NCBI RefSeq assembly: GCF_048263965.1
Contig: NZ_JBLXDO010000009.1
Span: 89,838 to 153,837 of the forward strand
Source of the DNA: Ferrimonas sp048263965
GTDB taxonomy: Bacteria; Pseudomonadota; Gammaproteobacteria; Enterobacterales; Shewanellaceae
Direction of reading: 5' to 3'
DNA: 64,000 bases
Shown: one piece after another, positions 52,035 to 60,199 of the stretch
Layout: every line of letters begins with the position of its first letter
Position numbering within the stretch: position 1 is the stretch's first letter
Translations under genes and position numbers: made by a program
Notes under the pieces: generated by a model
Seen by the model: the letters and a program-made list of their open reading frames with translations, nothing else
What the model was told of the DNA's origin: nothing
Databases searched by the model: none

Positions 52035-52061
52035 TTGACCTTGATCAATGGCTAATTTCAC
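51780..52061 (-). pseudogene. Small membrane/coiled-coil ORF interrupted by an in-frame stop
   Basis: The frame 52061-51867 gives 64 residues with one strong membrane helix (about 38-53, FNCFFMVVLMFILEY) and ends EPRQLIKDLLS at TAA 51867-51869. The same frame then continues for 28 codons (NDDADRIQSLEQRVSDLERL, ending at TAA 51780-51782), a typical heptad coiled coil. Membrane helix plus short coiled coil in one frame suggests a single former gene broken by a stop, or chance. The initiator is unclear and there is no good ribosome site. It is like PspB only in layout. Low confidence. Confidence 0.3.
52035..52048. promoter_or_regulatory. FNR/EtrA-type box upstream of the DUF4382 lipoprotein gene
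   Basis: TTGAC-CTTG-ATCAA matches the FNR consensus TTGAT-N4-ATCAA at 9 of 10 positions. Its centre lies 41-42 bp upstream of a start point expected near 52083, and TAATAT (52070-52075) sits where a -10 would be. This is the class II activator layout. The ATG is at 52110. Confidence 0.6.
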
Positions 52062-52109
52062 TCCACTCCTAATATTTAAGTGTCGGCTTGTCTCAAAGGG
52101 AGCAGGAAC

Positions 52110-53108
52110 ATGTCAGTTTTAAAGGAAGCCGTATTAGCATCATCAGCATTGTTATTGGTCGCATGCAGTGGCGGCGATGGGGGTTCAAATGGCCCCTCCC
52201 CTCCTAAGGGCACAGGGACACTAACAGTGACAATTTCCGATTCACCAATGGACGATGTAGACCTAGTTTGGCTGAGCATGGGCGAGTTGGTCATGATCGA
52301 TGAGCATGGGCTGGAACACCGCTATGCCGTGCACAATCCGGACTTCGATCTTCTTAGCTTTCAGGGTATGGATAGCCACCCCCTCATAACCAGACTAAAT
52401 ATCGGGGAAGGGCATTATCACAATGTTCATCTGACCATTCACCCCGGAACTGGTAACCAAGGCAGCGCCGTTGAAAACGGACAAGGGCGACATGGTCTGA
52501 AAGCTGAATCCGGGTATCTCCCCTTAGCGGATATAACCATTGAAAATGGTCAACACCTCACTCACACGATGGACGTAGACCTTTACCGGGGCATGCACCA
52601 AACCTCAGAGGGATTTGAATTACGTCATATGGGCATCAGTTCCATAGACTTCCATAACATGGGGCACCTTATCGGCGAAATGGATCCTCAGTGGTTGGCA
52701 GACTGCGAGATGGAGTTTTCTTCCCGAAGCTTGTCTGGTGGAGAGTTTAAGCATTTAGCCTATCTTTATCCGGACGTTGTATCCGACATCAAACAGATGG
52801 CGGATTCGAGCATTGACCGGAACGACCAGAGAGTTCTGCCCATTGCAGTTAGCCCTGTTTACGAAGATAGTCTTGGTGACTGGCACTTTGTCATGGGCTA
52901 CCTACCTGAAGGGAGCTATCGAGTAGGCTACAGTTGCTTGGGACATTTAGATGATCCACAAACCGACGATATAAATGAGGGAGAGTTTGTAATTTACCGT
53001 GATGGTGGTTCCCTAACGGTTGAGACCGGTGAGAATGGTGGTCATCAAAATGTTCATGAATGTGGTAATGGACATTCTGGTGGAGGTCACGGTGGCCACG
53101 GAGGTTGA
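52110..53108 (+). CDS. DUF4382-type lipoprotein with a Gly/His-rich tail
   Basis: 332 residues from the ATG at 52110 (GGGAGCAGGAAC upstream). Signal with lipobox LLVAC (Cys19), then a Gly/Ser/Pro linker. The DUF4382 domain runs from about 33 to 170: GTLTVTISDSPMDDVDLVWLS matches the usual first strand. A C-terminal region to 310 contains Cys in ADCEMEF, YSCLGH and HECGNG. The last 25 residues are Gly/His-rich (HSGGGHGGHGG), possibly metal-binding. It is likely on the outer membrane. Function unknown. The FNR-type box suggests use without oxygen, next to nrfA. The gene lies in the AT-rich segment and may be acquired. Confidence 0.75.
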   Translation: MSVLKEAVLASSALLLVACSGGDGGSNGPSPPKGTGTLTVTISDSPMDDVDLVWLSMGELVMIDEHGLEHRYAVHNPDFDLLSFQGMDSHPLITRLNIGEGHYHNVHLTIHPGTGNQGSAVENGQGRHGLKAESGYLPLADITIENGQHLTHTMDVDLYRGMHQTSEGFELRHMGISSIDFHNMGHLIGEMDPQWLADCEMEFSSRSLSGGEFKHLAYLYPDVVSDIKQMADSSIDRNDQRVLPIAVSPVYEDSLGDWHFVMGYLPEGSYRVGYSCLGHLDDPQTDDINEGEFVIYRDGGSLTVETGENGGHQNVHECGNGHSGGGHGGHGG

Positions 53109-53180
53109 AAATAATGGCCCCGATGCTTAATAAACAAGTAGGCGTCAAACGAGTGTCACTCTGACTGAGTGGTCAGCAAT

Positions 53181-53211
53181 AAAAAGCGCAGCTTAGAAAC
53201 TGCGCTTTTTA
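53181..53211. terminator. Intrinsic terminator after the DUF4382 gene
   Basis: AAAAAGCGCAG-CTTAGAAA-CTGCGCTTTTT. The stem works in both directions but lies 130 nt from the end of the convergent cyclase gene, so it mainly serves the lipoprotein gene. Confidence 0.88.
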
Positions 53212-53340
53212 TTGCAATTAAGTCAGCCTCGATGGCCACTACCTTTGCAGCCACCTTAAGCCATCGGGCAATTATTGCTGTATTTATGTCGTCATAGCTT
53301 CATCGGTAGCAGGTTCGCCGTGCTCAGTGACACACAGAGT

Positions 53341-54705
53341 TTACTCACTCTCCTTCGCCCTGAAATCGACCATTGGCGCACACATAACGCAGTTTCTCCC
53401 TGAGTTTTTGGCTTGATATAGAAGCCTGTCCGCCGACTGTAACAGGGAGTAGATATCATGCTTGGCGCTGGGTTTGATGGTGACGACGCCAGCAGACATG
53501 GTCACAACATCGCTTATGTCACTGCCTTCGTTTTCAATACCTAACATCTCGACGCTAAGCCTTAAGGATTTGGCAAAGGAGCAGGCCATTTCGGCATCTA
53601 GTCCGGAGGCCAGGAACACGAACTCTTCTCCCCCCACTCTGAACACGGCATCATTAGGCCTGCGCGCCTGGCTGCTTAGGCAACTGGCAATGTCCTTTAA
53701 GACTTGATCTCCGAAGGTGTGCCCATAGAGATCATTGATGCTCTTAAAGTAATCCACATCAATCATGATCAGGTTTACCACGCTGTCCTCTCGATGCGCC
53801 CGCCTCAACTCGTTGTTGCCGACCTCTTCAAACTTGCGCCTGTTGGCCAACCCAGTCAAAGGATCGGTGGTTGAAGCATTCAAGGCCTTGTCACGCTCAA
53901 TCTCCAGTTCCCTAACCACCTGATCCAGCTCTTCGGAGCGCAGCTTCAACCTCTGGAACAGTTTGTTTAGTACCTTAGCCAGAGAGCCAATCTCATCATT
54001 TTGATTTATTGAGAACTCTTTAACTCCCGCTTCCAGATCGAAGTCTTTGAGCTTCTCTCGCATGAATATGAGAGGTTTGACTAGCCTTTCGTCCGTATAG
54101 ACCAGAGTGAAAATAGCTGCACCGACCAGAATCACGATCTGGATAAGAAGCATGCTTTTTGCCAACTGCCAGTTGCTATTTGCCGCCGCACTTTTCTCTC
54201 TAAGGATTTTGTTTTCTATTGATTTAAACACCGCCAGCTCTAAGCGGATATTGTCCATTAAATCCTTGCCGGTATCTTCCTGAACAATCTTTATGGCACT
54301 GGAGATGTCGCCGGCTTTGGCTTTATCAATCGTCAGCGCAAGCTCTGAGAATTTTTCATCTTTGAGTTGAATGATCTTGTCGACCATTCCTTTTTGCTTG
54401 GGGCTTTCCTTAACTAAGTCAACCAGCGCCTTAGCAATTCGGTTGGATTCAGCGACCCCTCGATGATAGGGCTCCAGGTATGAAGGGTCCAAGGTGAGCA
54501 GATAGCCACGCTGCCCGGTTTCAGCATCTCTGAGATGGCCGAGAAGAAGGTGACTCTTTGCGATGACATCACTGGTCCGATTCAGCGACAGCCGTTCATT
54601 TTCAAGCCTGTTCTGAACCGTATAAGACAGGGCGTAATTAAAGACAATCAGGAGTATTAAAATCGAAAATGGAACTAATATTTTTCTTCTTATACTAATA
54701 AACAT
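53341..54705 (-). CDS. Diguanylate cyclase with CHASE3 and HAMP regions
   Basis: 454 residues. Membrane helix 10-28, periplasmic CHASE3 domain (about 35-175; RDAETGQRGYLLT is its signature), second helix 182-202, HAMP-like region with coiled coil to 275, then a GGDEF domain (285-445) with DPLTGLANRRKFEE, DVDYFKSINDLYGHTFGDQVL and the active GGEEF motif. An inhibitory I-site RxxD (RPND) lies five residues before it. It should make c-di-GMP from GTP. Codon use is more AT-rich than the first 50 kb. No partner gene is nearby. Confidence 0.9.
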   Translation of the reverse strand: MFISIRRKILVPFSILILLIVFNYALSYTVQNRLENERLSLNRTSDVIAKSHLLLGHLRDAETGQRGYLLTLDPSYLEPYHRGVAESNRIAKALVDLVKESPKQKGMVDKIIQLKDEKFSELALTIDKAKAGDISSAIKIVQEDTGKDLMDNIRLELAVFKSIENKILREKSAAANSNWQLAKSMLLIQIVILVGAAIFTLVYTDERLVKPLIFMREKLKDFDLEAGVKEFSINQNDEIGSLAKVLNKLFQRLKLRSEELDQVVRELEIERDKALNASTTDPLTGLANRRKFEEVGNNELRRAHREDSVVNLIMIDVDYFKSINDLYGHTFGDQVLKDIASCLSSQARRPNDAVFRVGGEEFVFLASGLDAEMACSFAKSLRLSVEMLGIENEGSDISDVVTMSAGVVTIKPSAKHDIYSLLQSADRLLYQAKNSGRNCVMCAPMVDFRAKESE

Positions 54706-55064
54706 TAGATGCTTTCCTGCTTTTGTTACCCACTCATTACCATTTCACTCACTACATCCTAATTTCAGTGAATTTTTTAATCTTAACCAGTTTACTACCA
54801 TCATTCCTTAATAGATACAGTGAGTGCCGTGGTTTGGTGTCGCGCAAATTGAGTATCAAGCGCAGTTCACGACAGCTTTCCTTAGAGCCCGGAGTAAGGC
54901 AACGAAACACTTAAGATACTGTCCCGATTCCGGCCCCGAAAAGAGACTAAGCCACAAAGTTCACTTGATGAGCACTTTGCCGTGTTATGTCCTTCAGTCG
55001 GGAGTTGGGTAGTGCTACTATCCGGGCATTGCACCATGACAGGCCATACCCGGAGAACGTAACG
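54706..55064. other. Intergenic region between the cyclase gene and yajD
   Basis: 359 bp. The left part, the cyclase promoter side, is AT-rich; the right part near yajD is GC-richer. I see no ORF with a ribosome site, tRNA, riboswitch or clear hairpin. Confidence 0.5.
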
Positions 55065-55412
55065 ATGGCGATCATTCCAAAGAACTATTCACAGCTTGAG
55101 CAAGGTTACCGAGATAAGGCGCTGAAGCTGTTCCCCTGGGTTTGTGGCCGCTGCGCCCGCGAGTTCCAATACTCCAACCTGCGCGAGCTGACGGTTCACC
55201 ACATTGACCACGACCATACCAACAACCCCAACGACGGCTCCAACTGGGAACTGCTGTGTCTCTATTGCCACGACAACGAGCACGAGAAGTACACTCAGGC
55301 AGCGCAGTACGGCACTACGGTGGAGGCCGGTGAAGATCTCAAGCAGGATTTGGCCACCAGCAACCCCTTCGCCAACCTTAAGGCGATGATGGACGCTAAG
55401 AACAAAGGTTAA
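55065..55412 (+). CDS. yajD: HNH nuclease-like protein YajD
   Basis: 115 residues from the ATG at 55065 (CGGAGA upstream; the frame to 54987 is rejected). It begins MAIIPKNYSQLEQGYRDKAL and contains WVCGRCAREF, TVHHIDHDHTNNPNDGSNWE and LLCLYCHDNEH, matching E. coli YajD closely: an HNH fold with two CxxC pairs that bind zinc and the HH-N-H metal site. Nuclease activity is predicted, not shown. The 3' end overlaps fetB by 17 bp, tail to tail. Confidence 0.93.
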   Translation: MAIIPKNYSQLEQGYRDKALKLFPWVCGRCAREFQYSNLRELTVHHIDHDHTNNPNDGSNWELLCLYCHDNEHEKYTQAAQYGTTVEAGEDLKQDLATSNPFANLKAMMDAKNKG

Positions 55413-56178
55413 CCCGGCCAGTCTCGGTCACCAGCCTGGGCAGTGCCAGGCTGAGGGTGACCGCCGCCGACACACTGGTCATCACCAGTACCGCCACCAT
55501 GATCACCATCTGATACTTGATGGCCACTATGGGGTCAGCACCACCGAGGATCTGACCCGTCATCATCCCCGGAAGGGTCACCAGCCCTGTGGTGGCGGTG
55601 GTGGCCAGAATGGGTCCCTGAGCCGCCGCCAGGGACTCTCTGACAAAGTCTGCCGCTGCGATGGTGGGCTTAGCGCCCAGGGCCAGCGCTCCTTCATACT
55701 CCCCTGCCCGCTCCTTGAAGGACGCGCCCAGTCGCTGCAGAGCAATCACATTGGCCCCCAGGCTGTTACCTAAAAGCATTCCAGCGAGAGGAATCATGTA
55801 TCGAGCGCCCAATATCGGTTCGGGGCGGATCAGCGCCATCAGCATCACCCCCAAAAGCGGAATCACCACCAGCACCAAACCTATGGCCACCGGCAGCATC
55901 ACCCGCTTTAAAGGCATGTGGCTTTTGCCGGTGATCGAATGGGCGCCCACCACCACCATCAGTAGGATCCAACCGAGGTTGAGCCACAGGCTGTCCAGGG
56001 CAAACAGGGTGTTGAGGTAAATCCCCACAAGGGTCAGTTGCAGCAGCATCCGGCCCACGGCCATTCCGCCCTCTCTGCCCAGGCCCAACTTGAATTTGTG
56101 GTTGATGTAGAGAGGCACCACCAAAACGCTAAGAAACAGCGTCAGTTGCCACCAGGGGATGTCCACCACCTGGTTCAT
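55396..56178 (-). CDS. fetB: Iron-export ABC permease FetB-like (UPF0014)
   Basis: 260 residues with about seven membrane helices. Diagnostic stretches: MLLGNSLGANVIALQRLGASF and EYEGALALGAKPTIAAADFVRESL, then GLVTLPGMMTGQILGGADP. The FetAB transporter is linked to iron homeostasis and peroxide resistance in E. coli. FetA, the ATPase usually encoded just upstream, is missing: the next gene upstream (56350, plus strand) is a rhomboid protease. The partner must be elsewhere or lost. Confidence 0.88.
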   Translation of the reverse strand: MNQVVDIPWWQLTLFLSVLVVPLYINHKFKLGLGREGGMAVGRMLLQLTLVGIYLNTLFALDSLWLNLGWILLMVVVGAHSITGKSHMPLKRVMLPVAIGLVLVVIPLLGVMLMALIRPEPILGARYMIPLAGMLLGNSLGANVIALQRLGASFKERAGEYEGALALGAKPTIAAADFVRESLAAAQGPILATTATTGLVTLPGMMTGQILGGADPIVAIKYQMVIMVAVLVMTSVSAAVTLSLALPRLVTETGRVNLCS

Positions 56179-56349
56179 AATCCGTGCCTGCCCGGGTTCT
56201 GAATGATCGATTTCATGGTAGCTGCGTATAAAGGCATTGATTTAACTAAGTATAACCCCCAAGTCTACACTTAAGGTGACAGGCTTGTCTGAAATTGACA
56301 CACGCGACTTCCGGTCTCTTAAACAGGCCGGCGTCTTAAGGGAGGTGAC

Positions 56350-57018
56350 ATGGGCAAAGAGTATTCCATCTGGCGAAGCCTGAAGGCGAGCGCAGCCTTT
56401 GTCACTTTTTTGTGGATGGTGATGGTGTTTGAAGCCTTCACCGGCTGGTACCTGGGCCATTTCGGTATCTACCCCAGAGAGCCCTTTGGCGCCATTGGCA
56501 TACTGACCGCGCCGCTGATCCACGGCTCGGCAGAGCACCTGGCCGCCAACAGCCTGGCGCTGCTGATCCTAGGCTCGGCCCTGCTGTACGGTTACCCCCG
56601 TTCTCGCTGGCCGGTGCTGATCATCATCTGGCTGGCCTCGGGGTTCGGGGTCTGGCTGTTTGGCCGCACCAGCTTCCACATTGGCGCCAGCGGCCTGACC
56701 CACGGCCTGTTCTTCTACCTGTTTTTTATCAGCCTGCTCAGGCGAGATAAACGCTCCATCGCCCTGATGATGATCGCCTTCTTCATGTACGGAGGCATGC
56801 TGATGGGAATCTTCCCCAGGGATCCGCAGATCTCTTTCGAATACCATCTATTTGGCGGCATGGCAGGATTGATGTGCGCCTTCATGTTCAGGCGTTGGGA
56901 TCCACTGCCGAAACGCAAGGTGTATGACTACGAGAAGTCCCAGGTCGAAGAGCAGGACGCCATTGGCGATCTGTGGCAACAGACGCCTCCGGAAACCTCA
57001 CGCCGTCACTGGGACTAG
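56350..57018 (+). CDS. Rhomboid-family intramembrane serine protease
   Basis: 222 residues, six predicted membrane helices. Catalytic Ser in HIGASGLTHG (helix 4) and catalytic His in YHLFGGMAG (helix 6); the H-G-S-x-E-H-L-x-x-N motif HGSAEHLAANSLAL lies in the loop/helix 2. All key residues are present, so it should be active in the inner membrane. The C-terminal 45 residues are polar and cytoplasmic. GGAGGTGAC precedes the ATG. It overlaps the convergent hydrolase by 4 bp. Confidence 0.88.
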   Translation: MGKEYSIWRSLKASAAFVTFLWMVMVFEAFTGWYLGHFGIYPREPFGAIGILTAPLIHGSAEHLAANSLALLILGSALLYGYPRSRWPVLIIIWLASGFGVWLFGRTSFHIGASGLTHGLFFYLFFISLLRRDKRSIALMMIAFFMYGGMLMGIFPRDPQISFEYHLFGGMAGLMCAFMFRRWDPLPKRKVYDYEKSQVEEQDAIGDLWQQTPPETSRRHWD

Positions 57019-57824
57019 GCGACCTTCTCAGCCCTGTCACCTTGCAACCAGTCAAGCACCAGTTGGTTGAAAGTTTCCGGTTGCTCCACCATCACCCAGT
57101 GACCGGTCTCCAGCCCGTGGGCAGCGCTGCCCTCTGTGCCATTGAGCTTGTCCACCAAGGCCTGGGAATGAAAATTGAAGGGTTTTTTGCTGCCATAGAC
57201 AAACAGCATGGGTTGGTCGATGGCAACCGGCTTAATGCCCAGTTTCTGTTTGGTCAGCAGCCCTTTCCACAACCAGTAGTAGGGAAAGTTCATGCCGCTG
57301 TGGATGTCGCCCCGCTGAGCCGGCGCCCCCATCGCCTTGGCGATGAGTCGGGTCATGGGGTTACCCACAAAACGCCCCAACTTCCAGCACAGAGCCAGAT
57401 AGAGCTGATAGCTGGCCGCCAGCAACTTTGCCCCAGTGGATAGCTTATGATCCCTGGACCCGGAGTCGCCTATGTCCACCGCAATGATGCGACTGACCCG
57501 CTCTGGGTGGCGCATGGCGTATTGATAGCCGTAAAAGCACCCCCAATCGTGAAGCATCAGGATGACCGGCTTGTGGGCCGACGCCAGGTTGATGGCGGTA
57601 TCCAGCGCCTGCATCATCTGCTCCATATCCAGAAGCTGACTCTGCTGACCGCGCTCAAAACCGGGAAGGGAGAAACGGGCACAGCGATAGCGGGATTTCA
57701 ATGCGGCAACCTGCCCATCCCACAGCCTGTGGGTATCGGGCCAGCCGTGGATCATCACAAGGGTCTCCTCACCCTGTCCCTCTATATGCAACTCCAAGCC
57801 GCTGTTTTCAATGATGGTTTCCAT
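57015..57824 (-). CDS. Alpha/beta hydrolase with Asp-type nucleophile (paralogue 1)
   Basis: 269 residues. HGWPDTHRLWDGQ carries the oxyanion region; the nucleophile elbow reads LHDWGCFYGYQ, where Asp replaces Ser, as in haloalkane dehalogenases and epoxide hydrolases. A catalytic His is in ETGHWVMVEQP. It is clearly related to the next gene upstream (57930): the same HGWPDTHRLWDGQ, YRCARF and HDWGC motifs in the same order. The substrate is unknown. A perfect CRP-type site lies 47-62 bp before its ATG. Confidence 0.82.
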   Translation of the reverse strand: METIIENSGLELHIEGQGEETLVMIHGWPDTHRLWDGQVAALKSRYRCARFSLPGFERGQQSQLLDMEQMMQALDTAINLASAHKPVILMLHDWGCFYGYQYAMRHPERVSRIIAVDIGDSGSRDHKLSTGAKLLAASYQLYLALCWKLGRFVGNPMTRLIAKAMGAPAQRGDIHSGMNFPYYWLWKGLLTKQKLGIKPVAIDQPMLFVYGSKKPFNFHSQALVDKLNGTEGSAAHGLETGHWVMVEQPETFNQLVLDWLQGDRAEKVA

Positions 57825-57870
57825 TACCTTCAGTACTTCTTTGTGTCACCTAAACTTATCGGACCACCAT

Positions 57871-57886
57871 TGTGACAGAGATCACA
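57871..57886. promoter_or_regulatory. CRP-type site between the two hydrolase genes
   Basis: TGTGA-CAGAGA-TCACA, a perfect TGTGA-N6-TCACA, 47 nt upstream of the ATG at 57824, suited for activating paralogue 1. Confidence 0.7.
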
Positions 57887-57895
57887 TTGAACACA

Positions 57896-57913
57896 AGGGC
57901 GCTGAAGCGCCCT
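57896..57913. terminator. Hairpin after hydrolase paralogue 2, possible terminator
   Basis: AGGGCGCT (57896-57903), two-base gap, AGCGCCCT (57906-57913). The 8-bp perfect stem is followed only by TGTGTT on the minus strand, so it is a weak terminator. It lies 17 nt after the stop of the upstream hydrolase. Confidence 0.45.
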
Positions 57914-57929
57914 GGTTACACTATGGTGT

Positions 57930-58745
57930 TTAAGCGGCTGTTTCAGACCTTTCTGCTGGCTCGTCCAACCACTCCACCACCGCCTGGTTAAAGCGCTGAG
58001 GTTCCTCCGTCATCACCCAATGTCCGGTAGGCAGCGCCTCTAGCCGGTTTCCCGGCCTGGCGGCCATCTGCTTCTCCCAATTCTCAGAGTGGAAGCTGAC
58101 CGACTTGTTGGCGCCGTAAAGGAACAGCAGCGGACACTCTATTTTGAGCGGGAGGTTCCCCAGAGGGATTTTGCGAAAGGTGCGGCCCCACTTCCACCAG
58201 TAGGAGTAGGTCATGCCGCTATGAATCGACTTTGGGTCGCCGGGCGCCTTCAGCCAGGCAGCCATCTTGCGGGTCATGCCATCCCCGACGGAGCCGCCTA
58301 TCAGCCAGGCCATGGCCAGGAAGATTTGATAACCAAAGGCAAACAGCTTGGCCTTGGTGGGCAGTTGGTGGTCCTTAGAGCCTGCGTCACCAATGTCTAC
58401 CGCCACGATGCGCCTGACCCTGTGCTGATGGCGCAGGTAGTACTGATATCCCCAGATGCAGCCCCAGTCATGGATCATCAGGGTCACTGGCTTGTCCGGG
58501 CTGACCCGGTCGACGATGGCGGCTATCTGCGCCACCAGATCCTCCAGGGTATAGAGCTTGCGGGTGTGGGCAGGATCATACCCCGGCAGGGTAAAGCGAG
58601 CGCAGCGATAGCGGTGTCTGAGTACCTCCACCTGGCCATCCCAGAGCCTGTGGGTATCGGGCCAGCCATGGATCATCACTATGGTTTCATCGCCCTCCCC
58701 TTCCAGATGCACCTCTATCTCGTTTACCTTAACTACTTCAGTCAT
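57930..58745 (-). CDS. Alpha/beta hydrolase with Asp-type nucleophile (paralogue 2)
   Basis: 271 residues from the ATG at 58745, with GAGGG 8 nt upstream (an in-frame start at 58766 is possible). HGWPDTHRLWDGQ, YRCARFTLPGYD, nucleophile elbow MIHDWGCIWGYQYY with Asp, and PTGHWVMTEEP with the catalytic His. It is a tandem duplicate of the gene at 57015. The two genes appear to be separately controlled: this one by a strong palindrome 20-41 bp upstream, the other by CRP. Substrate unknown; epoxide or haloalkane hydrolysis is suggested only by the elbow. Confidence 0.82.
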   Translation of the reverse strand: MTEVVKVNEIEVHLEGEGDETIVMIHGWPDTHRLWDGQVEVLRHRYRCARFTLPGYDPAHTRKLYTLEDLVAQIAAIVDRVSPDKPVTLMIHDWGCIWGYQYYLRHQHRVRRIVAVDIGDAGSKDHQLPTKAKLFAFGYQIFLAMAWLIGGSVGDGMTRKMAAWLKAPGDPKSIHSGMTYSYWWKWGRTFRKIPLGNLPLKIECPLLFLYGANKSVSFHSENWEKQMAARPGNRLEALPTGHWVMTEEPQRFNQAVVEWLDEPAERSETAA

Positions 58746-58764
58746 CTTCCGTGCCCTCAGCAAC

Positions 58765-58786
58765 AATTAGAGCATATACTCTAATT
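58765..58786. promoter_or_regulatory. Strong palindrome, candidate operator of hydrolase paralogue 2
   Basis: AATTAGAG (58765-58772) and CTCTAATT (58779-58786) are perfect 8-bp arms around CATATA. It lies 20-41 nt before the ATG at 58745, so it overlaps where RNA polymerase or the transcript start would be. The form suits a MarR- or TetR-type repressor, none of which is encoded nearby. Confidence 0.6.
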
Positions 58787-58846
58787 TTATCAGGCCAGGA
58801 TGTCCGTGATCTCAGTCAAAGGCAAAGGTCGGACGATTTTGCCGAC

Positions 58847-58872
58847 AAAAAAGGCGCCAATCGGCGCCTTTT
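58847..58872 (-). terminator. Intrinsic terminator after the membrane-protein gene
   Basis: GGCGCC-AATC-GGCGCC extended by A and T runs; on the minus strand it ends in TTTTTT. It lies 19 nt after the stop at 58891. Confidence 0.92.
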
Positions 58873-58890
58873 CTCTGCATCTTCGCTGGG

Positions 58891-59979
58891 TTACTGGTTC
58901 AGGTACCACTCGAAGTAACTCTGGCTCTTCAGGGCCTTGGTGGACCCTTTGAGGCTAAAGTCATAGCCACACAGGGTAAAGCTGCCGCGGCGGGCCAGCT
59001 GTTTGATGATGATCTGGGTGTCCATGGGCGAGAAATTGGCCATGAAGTAGCTGTCCGCCTCCACATCGACGCTGTAGGGGCGATAACCGCTGTCATCGTT
59101 AAACACCAATTCGGCACAGCTGGCGTCACCCTCGGCAGTGGCGTAGTCCCACACCTGACCGGCGGCGGTTTCATCGCCTTGCCAGCGAATGGTCAGCGCC
59201 CCCTTGGTCATCCACAGCCAATAACTGTCGGGCATCTTCAGAATCGCTTCTGCCCGTGGACGCTCAGGCTCCACCTTCTCAGGCTTGGCGGCTTCCACCA
59301 CTTGAGGCTCAGGCGCCATCAGCGCATCGAACAGCCCTGGGGCTACCGGTGCCACCAAGGCAGACAGCAGCACCAGCACCAGCGCGCCTTTGGCCGCCAC
59401 CGGCATGGCGGATAGATGGAAGCTGTCTCGCCACAAAGCCAGATAGAGGCTGACAGGATCCGGCAGATCCTCACTCTCCTCGGCCAACTCAGGCTGCTGG
59501 GGCGTTGGCGCCGAATCGCCGGCCAGAGAGGGCTCAACCCGGTTGCGATTCACCGAGGTGGTCACTGAATGCACCATGGGGCCGCGATAACCGTTGACCT
59601 GAACGCTGTCCAGGGCCCGACTGGCGGGCCTGAGCGCCAATTGCGCCACAGCGCCGGCCCAGAGTACCAGCAACAGCATGGCGGCGCCGCTGGTCAGATA
59701 GGGAATGGCTGAAATGAACACCAGGGTCATGGCCACAGGCAGCACCAGGGGCATACCCTTGGCACCGCTCTCCTGAGCCCGACGCACCGTGGCGGCGCGA
59801 ATCACCGGATACAGCAGCAGAGCCAGTACCAGTGCCAGGTAGCGGGCCACCACAGGTGCCCCGAGGAACAGGCTGGTGACTGCGGCACTGCCAGCCAGAG
59901 ACATGCCGAGAATGGCAGCAAAGCGTAGGGGGCTATCTTGCCCTTTCACACAAAAGAGGGTTTTCAAATCCGGTCCCAA
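58891..59979 (-). CDS. Membrane protein of unknown function with a periplasmic C-terminal domain
   Basis: 362 residues. The N-terminal third has four or five membrane helices, beginning after KTLFCVKGQDSPLRF, a start seen in DUF805-like proteins. A polar, Pro/Glu-rich linker (about 130-180) follows, then one more helix (about 195-215) and a soluble domain with two Cys (SCAELVF, FTLCGYDF), likely periplasmic. No catalytic motif recognised. It is divergent from the Omp85-like gene at 60200 with 220 bp between. Confidence 0.6.
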   Translation of the reverse strand: MGPDLKTLFCVKGQDSPLRFAAILGMSLAGSAAVTSLFLGAPVVARYLALVLALLLYPVIRAATVRRAQESGAKGMPLVLPVAMTLVFISAIPYLTSGAAMLLLVLWAGAVAQLALRPASRALDSVQVNGYRGPMVHSVTTSVNRNRVEPSLAGDSAPTPQQPELAEESEDLPDPVSLYLALWRDSFHLSAMPVAAKGALVLVLLSALVAPVAPGLFDALMAPEPQVVEAAKPEKVEPERPRAEAILKMPDSYWLWMTKGALTIRWQGDETAAGQVWDYATAEGDASCAELVFNDDSGYRPYSVDVEADSYFMANFSPMDTQIIIKQLARRGSFTLCGYDFSLKGSTKALKSQSYFEWYLNQ

Positions 59980-60199
59980 AAAATCCGATTGGCGTTACAA
60001 CCCTTCAAGGGTAACGAAATCCAGCGACTCTGTCAGTGCAAATTCTGCCCATTCAGCGCTACAACAGGCATTGGCGCGGCCATCCGGGGGCCGGCGCCCA
60101 TGGTTCTGAAGATGCGCTAAACCATTCAACAAAGCTACTGAAATTTGGCAATTTCTACGTTTTGCGACGATAGTTATTCCATGGCTCTCCAGGGAGAAC

